A stretch of DNA of 23,644 nucleotides. It comes from an uncultured Clostridium sp. GTDB taxonomy: Bacteria; Bacillota; Clostridia; Clostridiales; Clostridiaceae. Location: the NCBI GenBank assembly GCA_900543325.1, contig UQQU01000053.1:1-23644 (forward strand), in the 5' to 3' direction. Shown in pieces: positions 7,378-15,085 of this stretch. Numbering within the stretch: position 1 is the stretch's first letter; each line of letters opens with the position of its first letter. A program made the translations under genes and the position numbers. Below the pieces are notes generated by a model. That model was given only the letters and a program-made list of their open reading frames with translations. It ran no database searches and was not told where the DNA came from.

Positions 7378-9120
7378 ATGAAAAAGGAATTTTCAATAAG
7401 CAATGATAAAGTATTGATGAATTTTTCAACTAGGTATTGTAATAATTTTGAAAGTCTGTTAGAAAGTGAGGGATTCAGGAGAGTTTTAAGTGTTTATTTA
7501 AAGAAATCTGAAAAAAAGAGAACATTATCATATAGATATCTAGTTAACTCTCTAAATACTACTGAAATATCAAGTTTAAGAGAAGATATTACTAAGATTT
7601 TTAAATTATTAACTATAATAGATACAAAGGAAATTGTTGAATTAAATCCAAGATATAGTGATATTTTGAGTAATAAAGAAGAATTTATTAATTTAATAGA
7701 AGATTTTTACTTATTTTGGAGAAGGTTAGAGAGATACACTATTATTCAAAATGATAAAATTAGTCAAGGCTTGGCGGCTATGAATTTTACGGAAGCAAAT
7801 TCAGCTTTTGAAAAACTAATTTTAAAGTTCTATAGAAAAATTGAACAAAACGTATTAGGAAGAAATCCTAAAGTATTTAGACAAATAACAGCAGGTGGAA
7901 ATTGTAGTATAATGATAAATAAATTATTATGGCCAATTCCAAATGGATATGAGGTTCTGGAGGATATTAATTTTATAGATTGTATTTTATTGGAACCACC
8001 ATTTATAATATATCCTAAGAAGAATACAAGAAATGGAATGTTTTCAGAGGTTCATAATAATCCTTTAAAGTACACACATATAAATAAAGAACATTGGTTC
8101 TGCTATCCAGCAAAAGTTGGAGAATTAATAGCATATATATTTTTTCATAGAGATTTTATGAATCATGGAATAACTCTATGTAATTTATTTGAAATGGCTA
8201 AGAGAGAGGAATGTAGGGGAAGACGTCCTGATATTGTTTTTGTATTTGGAATAAATGATGGAGAAGATTTAAAAACAGTTTTCTATGATGATGATGAAAA
8301 TAATATAATGCTTGGATATATAAATTATTCTGAGGAAATAGATTATTTTGGATATATGAAAAAGATGATATTAACATTGCATAATTTAATAATGATAAAA
8401 AGAGGTTATTTACCTATACATGGTGCAATGGTAAATGTTCAAATGAAAAATGGAAAAGAAGCTAATGTAGTTATAATGGGTGATAGTGGTGCAGGTAAAT
8501 CAGAAAGTTTGGAAGCCTTTAGAACTCTAAGCGAAGAATATATAAGTAATATGAATGTTATTTTTGATGATATGGGTACTTTTAAAGAAATTAATGGTGA
8601 AATATATGGATATGGTACAGAAATAGGTGCTTTTGTTAGATTAGATGATTTAGCTCAAGGATATGCCTTTAGAGAAATAGATAGAAGTATATTTATGAAT
8701 CCAGATAAAATAAATGCAAGATTAGTAACTCCTGTAGCACCATATAGTCAGATAATAAAGGGGTATAAGGTAGATTTATTTTTATATGCTAATAATTTTA
8801 CTGATATAGCAGAAAATGATAAAGCTATTGAATATTTTAATAATGCTGAAGATGCAATAAAATTATTTAAGTCAGGGCCAAGAATGGCAAAGGGAACTAC
8901 AACTGAAGAGGGGTTAGTTAAAAGCTACTTTGCAAATCCATTTGGACCTGCACAAAAACAAGAAGAAACTAATATATTAATAGATAGATATTTTAAAATA
9001 ATGTTTGATACAAATGTAAAAGTTGGGCAAATTAAAACATGTCTTGGAGTTAAGGGAAAGGAACAAGATGGACCAAGAGAAGCTGCAATAGAATTGTTTG
9101 ATATTATAAAATCACTATAA
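7378..9120 (+). CDS. PEP carboxykinase/HPr kinase-type P-loop protein
   Basis: A 580-residue protein. Its C-terminal half has an HPr-kinase/PEPCK-style P-loop, MGDSGAGKSES (Gly368 to Ser377), followed by a DD pair (NVIFDDMGTF) of the kind that binds metal in this superfamily, then YGYGTEIGAFVRLDDL and ARLVTPVAPYSQIIKGYKVDLFLYANNF. The GxSGxGKSE form of the P-loop is closer to HPr kinase than to classical ATP-PEPCK (GLSGTGKTT). The N-terminal ~330 residues are mostly unlike anything I can name, with an LLWPIPNGYEVL segment and an R-P-D-I-V-F-V-F-G-I strand. ATG 7378 is chosen because AGGAGGAG ends 5 bases upstream; a TTG at 7339 has no RBS. Reaction and substrate are not established from sequence, so carboxykinase activity should not be assumed. 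It stands alone between strong terminators. Confidence 0.75.
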   Translation: MKKEFSISNDKVLMNFSTRYCNNFESLLESEGFRRVLSVYLKKSEKKRTLSYRYLVNSLNTTEISSLREDITKIFKLLTIIDTKEIVELNPRYSDILSNKEEFINLIEDFYLFWRRLERYTIIQNDKISQGLAAMNFTEANSAFEKLILKFYRKIEQNVLGRNPKVFRQITAGGNCSIMINKLLWPIPNGYEVLEDINFIDCILLEPPFIIYPKKNTRNGMFSEVHNNPLKYTHINKEHWFCYPAKVGELIAYIFFHRDFMNHGITLCNLFEMAKREECRGRRPDIVFVFGINDGEDLKTVFYDDDENNIMLGYINYSEEIDYFGYMKKMILTLHNLIMIKRGYLPIHGAMVNVQMKNGKEANVVIMGDSGAGKSESLEAFRTLSEEYISNMNVIFDDMGTFKEINGEIYGYGTEIGAFVRLDDLAQGYAFREIDRSIFMNPDKINARLVTPVAPYSQIIKGYKVDLFLYANNFTDIAENDKAIEYFNNAEDAIKLFKSGPRMAKGTTTEEGLVKSYFANPFGPAQKQEETNILIDRYFKIMFDTNVKVGQIKTCLGVKGKEQDGPREAAIELFDIIKSL

Positions 9121-9153
9121 AAATAGCCTTGTACGCATGTACAAGGCTATTTT
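9119..9153. terminator. Bidirectional intrinsic terminator
   Basis: AAAATAGCCTTGTAC pairs perfectly with GTACAAGGCTATTTT around a GCAT loop (15 bp), with an A-run on the left and a T-run on the right. It serves the P-loop gene (+) and the DUF378 gene (-). Confidence 0.92.
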
Positions 9154-9156
9154 TTA

Positions 9157-9357
9157 TTATTTTTGAAATTTGTCTCTTGCAAAAAATGATATAGAATATA
9201 ATCCAGCAATACCGATAATTGCATAAATAATTCGGCTAAATGTACTCATATCACCAAAGATTGCTGCAACAAGATCAAATTGAAAAAAACCTATTAATCC
9301 CCAATTTATAGCTCCTATTATAATAAGTATAAGTGCTATAATATCAACTGCTTTCAT
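9157..9357 (-). CDS. DUF378 family small membrane protein (YuzA-like)
   Basis: A 66-residue protein with two transmembrane helices (DIIALILIIIGAINWGLIGF and IIYAIIGIAGLYSISFFA) around a short loop, FDLVAAIFGDMSTFSR. The GAINWGLIGFF and LVAAIFG motifs are diagnostic of DUF378. The function is unknown. The ATG follows AAAGGAGTTG with a 7-base T-rich spacer. That RBS can pair with an upstream complement (see the leader hairpin), which suggests translational control. Confidence 0.9.
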   Translation of the reverse strand: MKAVDIIALILIIIGAINWGLIGFFQFDLVAAIFGDMSTFSRIIYAIIGIAGLYSISFFARDKFQK

Positions 9358-9367
9358 AAAAAAACAA

Positions 9368-9408
9368 CTCCTTTAGTTTTAATAACATAGTTATTTTTTC
9401 CAAAGGAG
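9368..9408 (-). promoter_or_regulatory. Leader hairpin that can sequester the RBS of the DUF378 gene
   Basis: In the minus-strand transcript CTCCTTTGG (plus 9400-9408) can pair with CTAAAGGAG (plus 9368-9376), which contains the entire Shine-Dalgarno sequence: nine pairs, one of them G-U. Between the arms sits a second small hairpin, AATAAC/GTTATT (plus 9381-9395, 3-base loop), that would bring them together. The pairing is seen; a thermosensor or protein-controlled switch is inferred. Confidence 0.5.
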
Positions 9409-9439
9409 AAATTTATATTCATACCATCAAATTTATTTA

Positions 9440-9907
9440 TTAAATGGAAATGTTTCTATCAATAGGCTGATTTAAAGATATAATAGTATCAGTTCTTTGA
9501 ATTCCAGAAATAACATTTATTTTGTTTAATAATATATCTTGAAGATCACTTATGTTTTTACAGATAACCTTAGCAAATACAGAATAATCGCCTGTAGTTA
9601 AATGTAATTCAACAACTTCTTTAATTTTCGACATTTCTTCAAAAACCTCTGAGAATGATGATGTTTTATCAATATATATACCTACAAAACAACAAACATC
9701 ATATCCAAGTTTAGGAAGATTTAAAAGAATTTTAGTTCCTTTAATTATCCCAAGTTCCTCCATTTTCTTCATACGAACATGGATAGTACCACCACTAACA
9801 TGGCAAAGTCTTGCAATTTCTAAATATGGAGTTCTACAATCTTTAATTAATATATCTAAAATTTGAAGATCTAATTCATCAAGTTGATAGGCTTGGTTTA
9901 AACCCAT
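9440..9907 (-). CDS. Lrp/AsnC family transcriptional regulator
   Basis: A 155-residue regulator. The N-terminal winged helix-turn-helix (LDELDLQILDILIKDCRTPY...IARLCHVSGGTIHVRMKKMEELGII, about 10-58) binds DNA. The C-terminal RAM/AsnC domain (about 75-145; GYDVCCFVGIYID, VVELHLTTGDYSVFAKVICK) normally mediates oligomerisation and amino acid binding. RBS AAAGGGGTG precedes the ATG. The effector cannot be told from the sequence. It is upstream of the DUF378 gene on the same strand, about 80 bases away, but the structured leader between them suggests separate control. The 200 bases upstream (9908-10108) are AT-rich, with no further gene. Confidence 0.92.
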   Translation of the reverse strand: MGLNQAYQLDELDLQILDILIKDCRTPYLEIARLCHVSGGTIHVRMKKMEELGIIKGTKILLNLPKLGYDVCCFVGIYIDKTSSFSEVFEEMSKIKEVVELHLTTGDYSVFAKVICKNISDLQDILLNKINVISGIQRTDTIISLNQPIDRNISI

Positions 9908-10048
9908 AATAACACCCCTTTAATAAATTTATAATATCTTTTATATATTTTATCAAATTTTATATAAAAAATGAAGTATAAAATAAAAGTTATTATGAGA
10001 AATAATCAAATAATTAATAAATTATCAATATATGGAAGTTAAAGTGGG

Positions 10049-10077
10049 TTGAAAATATGTTAAATAGACAGTAATAT
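10049..10077 (+). promoter_or_regulatory. Probable promoter of the small membrane protein gene
   Basis: TTGAAA (10049-10054) and TAATAT (10072-10077) are 17 bases apart and lie 35 bases before the start codon at 10112. Confidence 0.5.
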
Positions 10078-10111
10078 ATATAGTAGAAAGATATAGGAAG
10101 GAGAGCTATTG

Positions 10112-10468
10112 ATGGGTAATTTTTTATCAACACTGCTTTATTTCATTGTTTTATTAGCAATTGTATTTGGAATAATGTTTTTAGGAAACAAGTATGTATT
10201 TTCAAAAGTTAGAATTAATAAGTATATACCTCTTGGTATAGCTATAGCAACATTTGTTTTACAAATATTTATGCCTGTTATCATAGGAAAGAATATTTGG
10301 TGGGTATCATTTTTACTAACAATATTAACAGTAACATTCTTTTTATGGTTTATGGATATTCAAACAACAGGTGGTCCTAAAAAGAAAGAAAAGAAAATTG
10401 AAATTAGACCTAAGGCTAAGCCTAATAGAGTAAAGCATTTAAATAATGCACAAAATAATAAAAAATAA
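10112..10468 (+). CDS. Small membrane protein of unknown function
   Basis: A 118-residue protein with three predicted transmembrane helices (FLSTLLYFIVLLAIVFGIMFL; YIPLGIAIATFVLQIFMPVII; WWVSFLLTILTVTFFLWFM), then a strongly basic cytoplasmic tail (GGPKKKEKKIEIRPKAKP, then NRVKHLNN). I do not recognise the family. ATG 10112 is preferred over TTG 10109 because AAGGAGAG lies 7-8 bases upstream of it. The gene stands alone between a promoter and a large terminator. The basic tail could contact nucleic acid or acidic lipids; that is speculation. Confidence 0.75.
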   Translation: MGNFLSTLLYFIVLLAIVFGIMFLGNKYVFSKVRINKYIPLGIAIATFVLQIFMPVIIGKNIWWVSFLLTILTVTFFLWFMDIQTTGGPKKKEKKIEIRPKAKPNRVKHLNNAQNNKK

Positions 10469-10565
10469 AGCGTTTAATTTTGAGTTTTCCCTTTATAGAA
10501 ATAGTTTTATTTTTAAAATTAGTTTCTATAAAGGGAATATTAAAATTAAATGCTTTTTATTTTTA
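10467..10565 (+). terminator. Large two-part hairpin terminator
   Basis: An inner stem, TCCCTTTATAGAAA (10488-10501) with TTTCTATAAAGGGA (10523-10536), sits inside an outer stem formed by AGCGTTTAATTTT near the stop codon and AAAATTAAATGCT (10542-10554). It is followed by TTTTTATTTTT. The outer stem overlaps the stop codon of the gene. Confidence 0.75.
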
Positions 10566-10570
10566 ATAAA

Positions 10571-10618
10571 ACAACTTTCTTCACTTAAAGTTGTATTTTT
10601 TATGTAACTTTAAGTGAA
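10571..10618. terminator. Two overlapping, mutually exclusive hairpins
   Basis: Hairpin 1 is ACAACTTT/AAAGTTGT (10571-10578 with 10587-10594), followed on the plus strand by ATTTTTTAT, a second terminator for plus-strand transcripts. Hairpin 2 is TTCACTTAAAGTT/AACTTTAAGTGAA (10580-10592 with 10606-10618), a perfect 13-bp stem just past the stop of the minus-strand PHP gene. They share 10580-10594, so only one can form. Confidence 0.6.
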
Positions 10619-10623
10619 ACTTT

Positions 10624-11652
10624 TTAAGTATAGTTATTATTTAAATGAACAATAAATATTGGAGAACTTACTGCAATTTTATTTTCATCTTGTATTACTC
10701 TAATAACATACCAAGTTTCTGATTGTAAGCTTTGATGTTCATATATATATTTAATGCTATTTAAATTAATATCTTCAATTTTTTTTATAATGATACCACC
10801 ATTTGATATTATTTGAATTTCCCTTATTTTATATCTAATATCTTCAGTAAAAATTGAAAACTTTATTTTAGAAGAATAAATTGATAATGTATCACCCATA
10901 AATGTTTCATCGATAGTAAAATGTAATTTTAAAAATCGTGATTCAGTTGAGTAGGTTCTATGACTTCTAAAAGCATCAATTAATGCATTTCTAGAAAAAT
11001 CATTTGCAATATATGCAGTTAAATTATCAGATTGGTCAAAATTAATTCTATGATTATCTTGACCATTAACAGCGCCTAATTTCCAACCACTATCTAACAA
11101 TTGATAATAGTATTTTTCATGTTTGGTATATTTACTTGCAGGATTACCATTATAAACTTCTATAGATGTAATAATTTTATTAAAAACTTCGTTATATTGA
11201 ATTTTACCAATTTCTTTGTGAGGATGATTAATTATTATAAAAGCTTGATGGTTATTAAGCATCCATAAAGTTAACAATCTTAAGTCTTTTATAGTGCCAG
11301 TAAAAAAGCTATTAGGATTTATTATGTTAAAATCACCAAAAGGAACAGTTCTGCATTCAAAACCAACAATAGGTAAGAAGCCATCTTTATTTCTTCTTGT
11401 TTTATTAGCAAAATAATTTGTTGCATCCCATTTTGTTAGAGTACGATCTTTAACTGTAGTTTTATTTGGAAGAAAATCATTGTGATCAGTTACAAATAAG
11501 AAATCTAAATTGCATTTTATAGCAAATTCATATAAGTCTAATGGAGTACCTTTGCCAGTTGAATAACTAGAATGACAATGGGGAATACCATAATAATATT
11601 TTAATTTATTCTGATCAAAGATTACTTTGGGTTTATGCTTACTTTTACTCAT
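10624..11652 (-). CDS. PHP-domain metal-dependent phosphoesterase-like protein
   Basis: A 342-residue protein with PHP motifs: HCHSSYSTGKGTPLDLYEFA (HxH), FLFVTDHNDF, GFECRTVPFGDFNII, FIIINHPHKE, a central SIEVYNGN, and NGQDNH near the end of the fold. The His/Asp set forms the metal centre of PHP phosphoesterases. A C-terminal beta-rich region (about 240-340) follows. Substrate unknown; there are no polymerase or HisK features. ATG 11652 is chosen because AAGGGGCG sits 6 bases upstream; a GTG at 11676 would add eight residues without an RBS. It is divergent from the gamma-carbonic anhydrase gene, with a short inverted repeat in the shared upstream region. Confidence 0.85.
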   Translation of the reverse strand: MSKSKHKPKVIFDQNKLKYYYGIPHCHSSYSTGKGTPLDLYEFAIKCNLDFLFVTDHNDFLPNKTTVKDRTLTKWDATNYFANKTRRNKDGFLPIVGFECRTVPFGDFNIINPNSFFTGTIKDLRLLTLWMLNNHQAFIIINHPHKEIGKIQYNEVFNKIITSIEVYNGNPASKYTKHEKYYYQLLDSGWKLGAVNGQDNHRINFDQSDNLTAYIANDFSRNALIDAFRSHRTYSTESRFLKLHFTIDETFMGDTLSIYSSKIKFSIFTEDIRYKIREIQIISNGGIIIKKIEDINLNSIKYIYEHQSLQSETWYVIRVIQDENKIAVSSPIFIVHLNNNYT

Positions 11653-11696
11653 AATTCGCCCCTTAAAATTATTCACTATTAATATATAGTATTAAA

Positions 11697-11713
11697 GTCA
11701 TTAAAATAATGAC
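11697..11713. promoter_or_regulatory. Perfect inverted repeat between divergent genes
   Basis: GTCATTA-AAA-TAATGAC is a perfect 7-bp repeat with a 3-base spacer, centred between the PHP gene (-) and the gamma-carbonic anhydrase gene (+). The size and position suit an operator for a dimeric regulator acting on both promoters. No regulator is identified. Confidence 0.4.
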
Positions 11714-11783
11714 AATAATTATAAAGGGTGATAAAATAAAGTGAAACTTTCAGGATAAATATAACCAAGAGGGAGTTAAAAAT

Positions 11784-12287
11784 ATGATTATGGGTTTTGA
11801 TGGAGTTAATCCTAAGATAAGTAAAAGTGCATATATTTCAGAAAGTGTTGATATAATAGGAAACGTTGAAATTAATGAAAATGCAAATATATGGTTTGGA
11901 ACTAGGCTTAGAGCTGATATGAACAAAATTATAGTTGGTGCTAATACTAATATTCAAGAAAATTCAGTGGTACATGTTGATATTAATTCTCCCTGTAATA
12001 TTGGGAAAAATGTAACTATAGGTCATGGGGCTATAATTCATGGATGTGATATTTCAGATAATGTTTTAGTGGGAATGGGATCAATAATATTAAATGATGC
12101 TAAAATTGGTAAGAATACTATTATAGGAGCAGGAAGTTTAGTAACTCAAGGAAAGAGTTTTCCGGAAGGAGTTCTTATTTTAGGAAATCCAGCAAAAGTA
12201 GTTAGAAAATTAACTGATGATGAAATAAAAAGCATTAGAAAGTCATCAGATAATTACGTAAATTTAAGTAAAAGATATAAAAAATAG
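11784..12287 (+). CDS. Gamma-class carbonic anhydrase-like hexapeptide protein
   Basis: A 167-residue left-handed beta-helix protein built of hexapeptide repeats (IIGNVEINENANIWFG, VGANTNIQEN, NIGKNVTIGHGAIIHGC, VGMGSIILNDAKIG). It has the three His metal ligands of gamma-carbonic anhydrases at 64 (VVHVD), 81 and 86 (GHGAIIH), with the usual 17/5 spacing. It ends with the GNPAKVVRKLTDDEI helix typical of YrdA/PaaY-like members. The active form is a trimer with zinc or iron between subunits. Carbonic anhydrase activity is plausible but is not confirmed for many members. RBS GAGGGAG sits 8 bases before the ATG. cvfB follows after 8 bases, so the two are co-transcribed. Confidence 0.92.
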   Translation: MIMGFDGVNPKISKSAYISESVDIIGNVEINENANIWFGTRLRADMNKIIVGANTNIQENSVVHVDINSPCNIGKNVTIGHGAIIHGCDISDNVLVGMGSIILNDAKIGKNTIIGAGSLVTQGKSFPEGVLILGNPAKVVRKLTDDEIKSIRKSSDNYVNLSKRYKK

Positions 12288-12295
12288 GAGGACAT

Positions 12296-13135
12296 ATGTT
12301 AAGAATAGGAGAATATAATACTTTAATAGTAGATAGAGAAAAGGACTTTGGATTTTATCTAATTGATAAACAAAGTAAAGAGGATGTTTTACTTCCTAAG
12401 TCATTAGCAGAAGGAATGGGAGTAGAAGTTGGTAAGGAGATTGAAGTATTTATATACAGAGACTCAAAAGATAGACCAATAGCTACATTTAAGAAGCCTT
12501 TAGCTATAGTTGGAGATGTTGCTTATTTAAAAGTTGTACATCAAGGTGAGTTTGGTGCATTCGTTGATTTTGGATTAGATAGAGATATATTTGTACCATT
12601 AAAAGAACAAAGATATAAATTACATACAGGGAAAAAATATTTATTTTACATATATGTAGATAAGACAGGCAGACTTGCAGCTACAACAGAAGTTGAGCCA
12701 TATATTGAAGTTGCTGAAGAAGGAACATTTAAGGTTGGAGATGAAGTTACTGCAATGGTGTTTTCAAAAACTCCTTCAGGAACTTTAAATGTTGCAATTG
12801 ATGCTAAATATAGAGGGTTAGTATTACCTAATGAGTATTATAACGAGGTTCATCCAGGAAATGAAATGAAGTTAAGAGTTAAGAGAGTTTATGAAGATGG
12901 TGTAATAGGTTTAACTCCAAGAAAAACTAGATTAAATGAAAGAGATGAACTTCAAGAAAGAATAGTAACTTATATGAGAAAAAATGGTGGATTTATGGAA
13001 TTCAATGATAAATCTAATCCGGAAGACATAAAAGCTACTTTTGGAACTAGTAAGAATTACTTTAAGATGGCTTTAGGTGGGCTTATGAAGGCTGGAAAAC
13101 TTACTCAAGATAAAGAAGGAAGCAGACTTATATAG
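12296..13135 (+). CDS. cvfB: S1-like RNA-binding protein CvfB
   Basis: A 279-residue protein with three consecutive S1-like OB-fold domains (about 1-60; 65-130 with KVVHQGEFGAFVDFGLDRDIFVP split over that region; 145-210 with GDEVTAMVF and YRGLVLPNEYY) and a C-terminal winged helix (about 220-279; RIVTYMRKNGGFMEFNDKS then ALGGLMKAGKL). This is the CvfB/YitL layout, a cytosolic RNA-binding protein linked in staphylococci to virulence gene regulation. RBS AGGAGGAC lies just before the ATG. It is the second gene of a two-gene unit. No classical terminator follows; a palindromic repeat lies about 120 bases downstream. Confidence 0.93.
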   Translation: MLRIGEYNTLIVDREKDFGFYLIDKQSKEDVLLPKSLAEGMGVEVGKEIEVFIYRDSKDRPIATFKKPLAIVGDVAYLKVVHQGEFGAFVDFGLDRDIFVPLKEQRYKLHTGKKYLFYIYVDKTGRLAATTEVEPYIEVAEEGTFKVGDEVTAMVFSKTPSGTLNVAIDAKYRGLVLPNEYYNEVHPGNEMKLRVKRVYEDGVIGLTPRKTRLNERDELQERIVTYMRKNGGFMEFNDKSNPEDIKATFGTSKNYFKMALGGLMKAGKLTQDKEGSRLI

Positions 13136-13255
13136 TTTTTACTTGAAGGTGTTTTTTTATCAAAGTTAAAATATTTTTAGTTAATGATTTTTTTTATTAA
13201 ATATAGCATAAGTTGTTATCTTTTAAGGGGAAGTATGTAGAAAATTATATTTTTA

Positions 13256-13386
13256 GCTTAAAATCTAGTGATAGAGAAAAAATTGATTATATTATCGGAG
13301 GGAAGATTATATAAATTCTTAGTGAAATTATATTACTTCCTGGAGATTATATAATCAATTTTTCGGCATCACGGGAATTCAAGCCT
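13256..13386. repeat. Near-palindromic intergenic element, copy A (MITE-like)
   Basis: The core 13268-13372 starts GTGATAGAGAAAAAATTGAT and ends with the complement of GTGATGCCGAAAAATTGAT. The arms of about 37 bp are imperfect inverted repeats with a constant 4-base mismatch (AGAG against GCCG). Weaker complementarity reaches out to 13256 and 13386. A second, longer copy in the opposite orientation lies at 23237-23474. No coding capacity is visible. It sits between the convergent ends of cvfB and the FG-GAP gene, where it may also act as a terminator. No clear target-site duplication is seen, so the exact ends are uncertain. Confidence 0.8.
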
Positions 13387-13405
13387 TAACGAACAATTTA
13401 GTTAA

Positions 13406-14854
13406 TTAACTTCCTATTCCTTTTCTTAATTTTTTTAATTCTTCTATGGATGGATAAGGCTTAGAATGCTTCAATGCCTTATTTATATTTGCTATAGCTT
13501 CCCTCTTCTTACCACTTCTATATTCTGCATCAATTAAATAATATAAATATTGTGGTGTTTCTCTTGTCCTATCAATTAATTTCTTATAATACTCCTCAAC
13601 CTTTCCAAAATAATCCCTATCATATTTAGATGTTTTCTCTAAGTTATCTCCTCTAAATGAATATATTTGTACCTTATAGGCCTCTCCTGTTTCATGACTC
13701 CATAAGGCAATATCAGAGGTTCCACTTCTTCTATCATCAAACTCTACTATTTCAACTTTAGAGTAATTTATCTTATCGCCCTTTAATAATTTATTAAATT
13801 TATTTTCTTTAAATTCTACTATATCTAAAACAGACCATATTGAACCAATTCTCCATCCAATAAGAATATTATTATTAGACTTTGGTTTTAACTTAGTAAT
13901 TACTAAATCTGATATATCATACCCTTCCCCTACAATTGTATCTAAATGCTTTATTATACCATCAACTTCTCTAAATACAGATATATATTGAGTATCCTTA
14001 GATTTATATCCGCAAATTATTTCATCAATTCCATCTCCATCAATATCCTTATTAATTAATCCATTACTACCGCCAAACTTATTAAGATTAATAAGAATTG
14101 CATCATCAGGAAGTTGACTTATAATTTCTTCCTTAATATCATTTGTTCTAGTCATAATAGAAATATTTTCTCCATTATTAGTAATATACTTATTCAATAC
14201 CTTAGTCCCATTATTTTTCAAAGAAATTACACTATTAATGTAACCTAAAATATTACTATTATTAATTCCTATTATTTTTTGATATACTAATAAATTAATT
14301 AATCCATCTTCTAAATCATATATTAAATCTACTTTATTAATATATGAAATACTAGGATCCTCATTAGTTTTTATCTTACCATCTCTATCATAGATCTGTT
14401 TTAAATAATCCTTACTACTATTTCTAATATCCATAATATATTTTCTTTCATATGACTGACAAAGAACTTCTATTCTATATTCCTCTAAATACTTTGAAGC
14501 ACATCTACACTTCTCTGAAAAGTCTTCACCATTAAATATTTCTACCAAATCTCCGTTATTATATTTATATACTATAGCAATTGCATATCCAGCTGATCCA
14601 CCTGTTTCTCCATAAACATATATATCATCACTATTATTACTTGAAAATTTTCCAACAAAAACTTTAAGATTATAACCATTAACTTTAAGTGGATATTCTT
14701 CAACATTATTATTTTCATCCTTAATAACAATAGTTGCTCTTTCAACATAACTGCTATCTTCATGTACATAATCACCTTTTAAAATTATGGTTTCTTCTTT
14801 ACATCCTCCATAGACATTTCCATTTTTTATATCAATAATACATTCTTTCCTCAT
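13406..14854 (-). CDS. FG-GAP/VCBS-like protein without signal peptide
   Basis: A 482-residue protein of unknown function. It contains beta-propeller-like repeats, the clearest being NKDIDGDGIDEIICGYK, with a Ca-binding style D-x-D-G-D-G-x-D-E run at 270-278. Similar weaker motifs are SSNNSDDIYVYGETGGSAGYA near the N-terminus and DDRRSGTSDIALWSHETGEA near 390-410. The last ~70 residues (YYKKLIDRTRETPQYLYYL then SGKKREAIANINKALKHS) look like a TPR-like helical repeat. FG-GAP proteins are usually exported, yet there is no signal peptide or lipobox. RBS AAAGGAAG lies 5 bases before the ATG, which supports this start. I cannot assign a function. The 230 bases upstream, shared with the divergent kinase gene, hold AT-rich promoter-like sequence only. 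Confidence 0.7.
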   Translation of the reverse strand: MRKECIIDIKNGNVYGGCKEETIILKGDYVHEDSSYVERATIVIKDENNNVEEYPLKVNGYNLKVFVGKFSSNNSDDIYVYGETGGSAGYAIAIVYKYNNGDLVEIFNGEDFSEKCRCASKYLEEYRIEVLCQSYERKYIMDIRNSSKDYLKQIYDRDGKIKTNEDPSISYINKVDLIYDLEDGLINLLVYQKIIGINNSNILGYINSVISLKNNGTKVLNKYITNNGENISIMTRTNDIKEEIISQLPDDAILINLNKFGGSNGLINKDIDGDGIDEIICGYKSKDTQYISVFREVDGIIKHLDTIVGEGYDISDLVITKLKPKSNNNILIGWRIGSIWSVLDIVEFKENKFNKLLKGDKINYSKVEIVEFDDRRSGTSDIALWSHETGEAYKVQIYSFRGDNLEKTSKYDRDYFGKVEEYYKKLIDRTRETPQYLYYLIDAEYRSGKKREAIANINKALKHSKPYPSIEELKKLRKGIGS

Positions 14855-15085
14855 ATTTACTTCCTTTTAATTGTTCATATTATATACTATTCTTTAACTT
14901 TATAAATTGAAAATATTTATTAACATTTATTTAAGTTCTTTTAAACCTTCTCTTCTTTCCTTTTTTAAATATTTATCCTTATTCTGAATATTTTTTAGCA
15001 AAAATACTACAAATTTCATTTATTTCTTAGTATAATTACTTAAAAAGAATAAAATTTAACATATCACACTAAAGTTGGGGGAACA

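Noticed and set aside
13256..13386. Treating copy A only as the terminator of cvfB and the FG-GAP gene
   Set aside because: It may act as one, but the second copy with the same ends 10 kb away shows it is a repeated element rather than a simple terminator.
14572..14775. 67-codon frame on the same strand as the FG-GAP gene
   Set aside because: It is an out-of-frame shadow rich in Met/Ile/Leu without an RBS.
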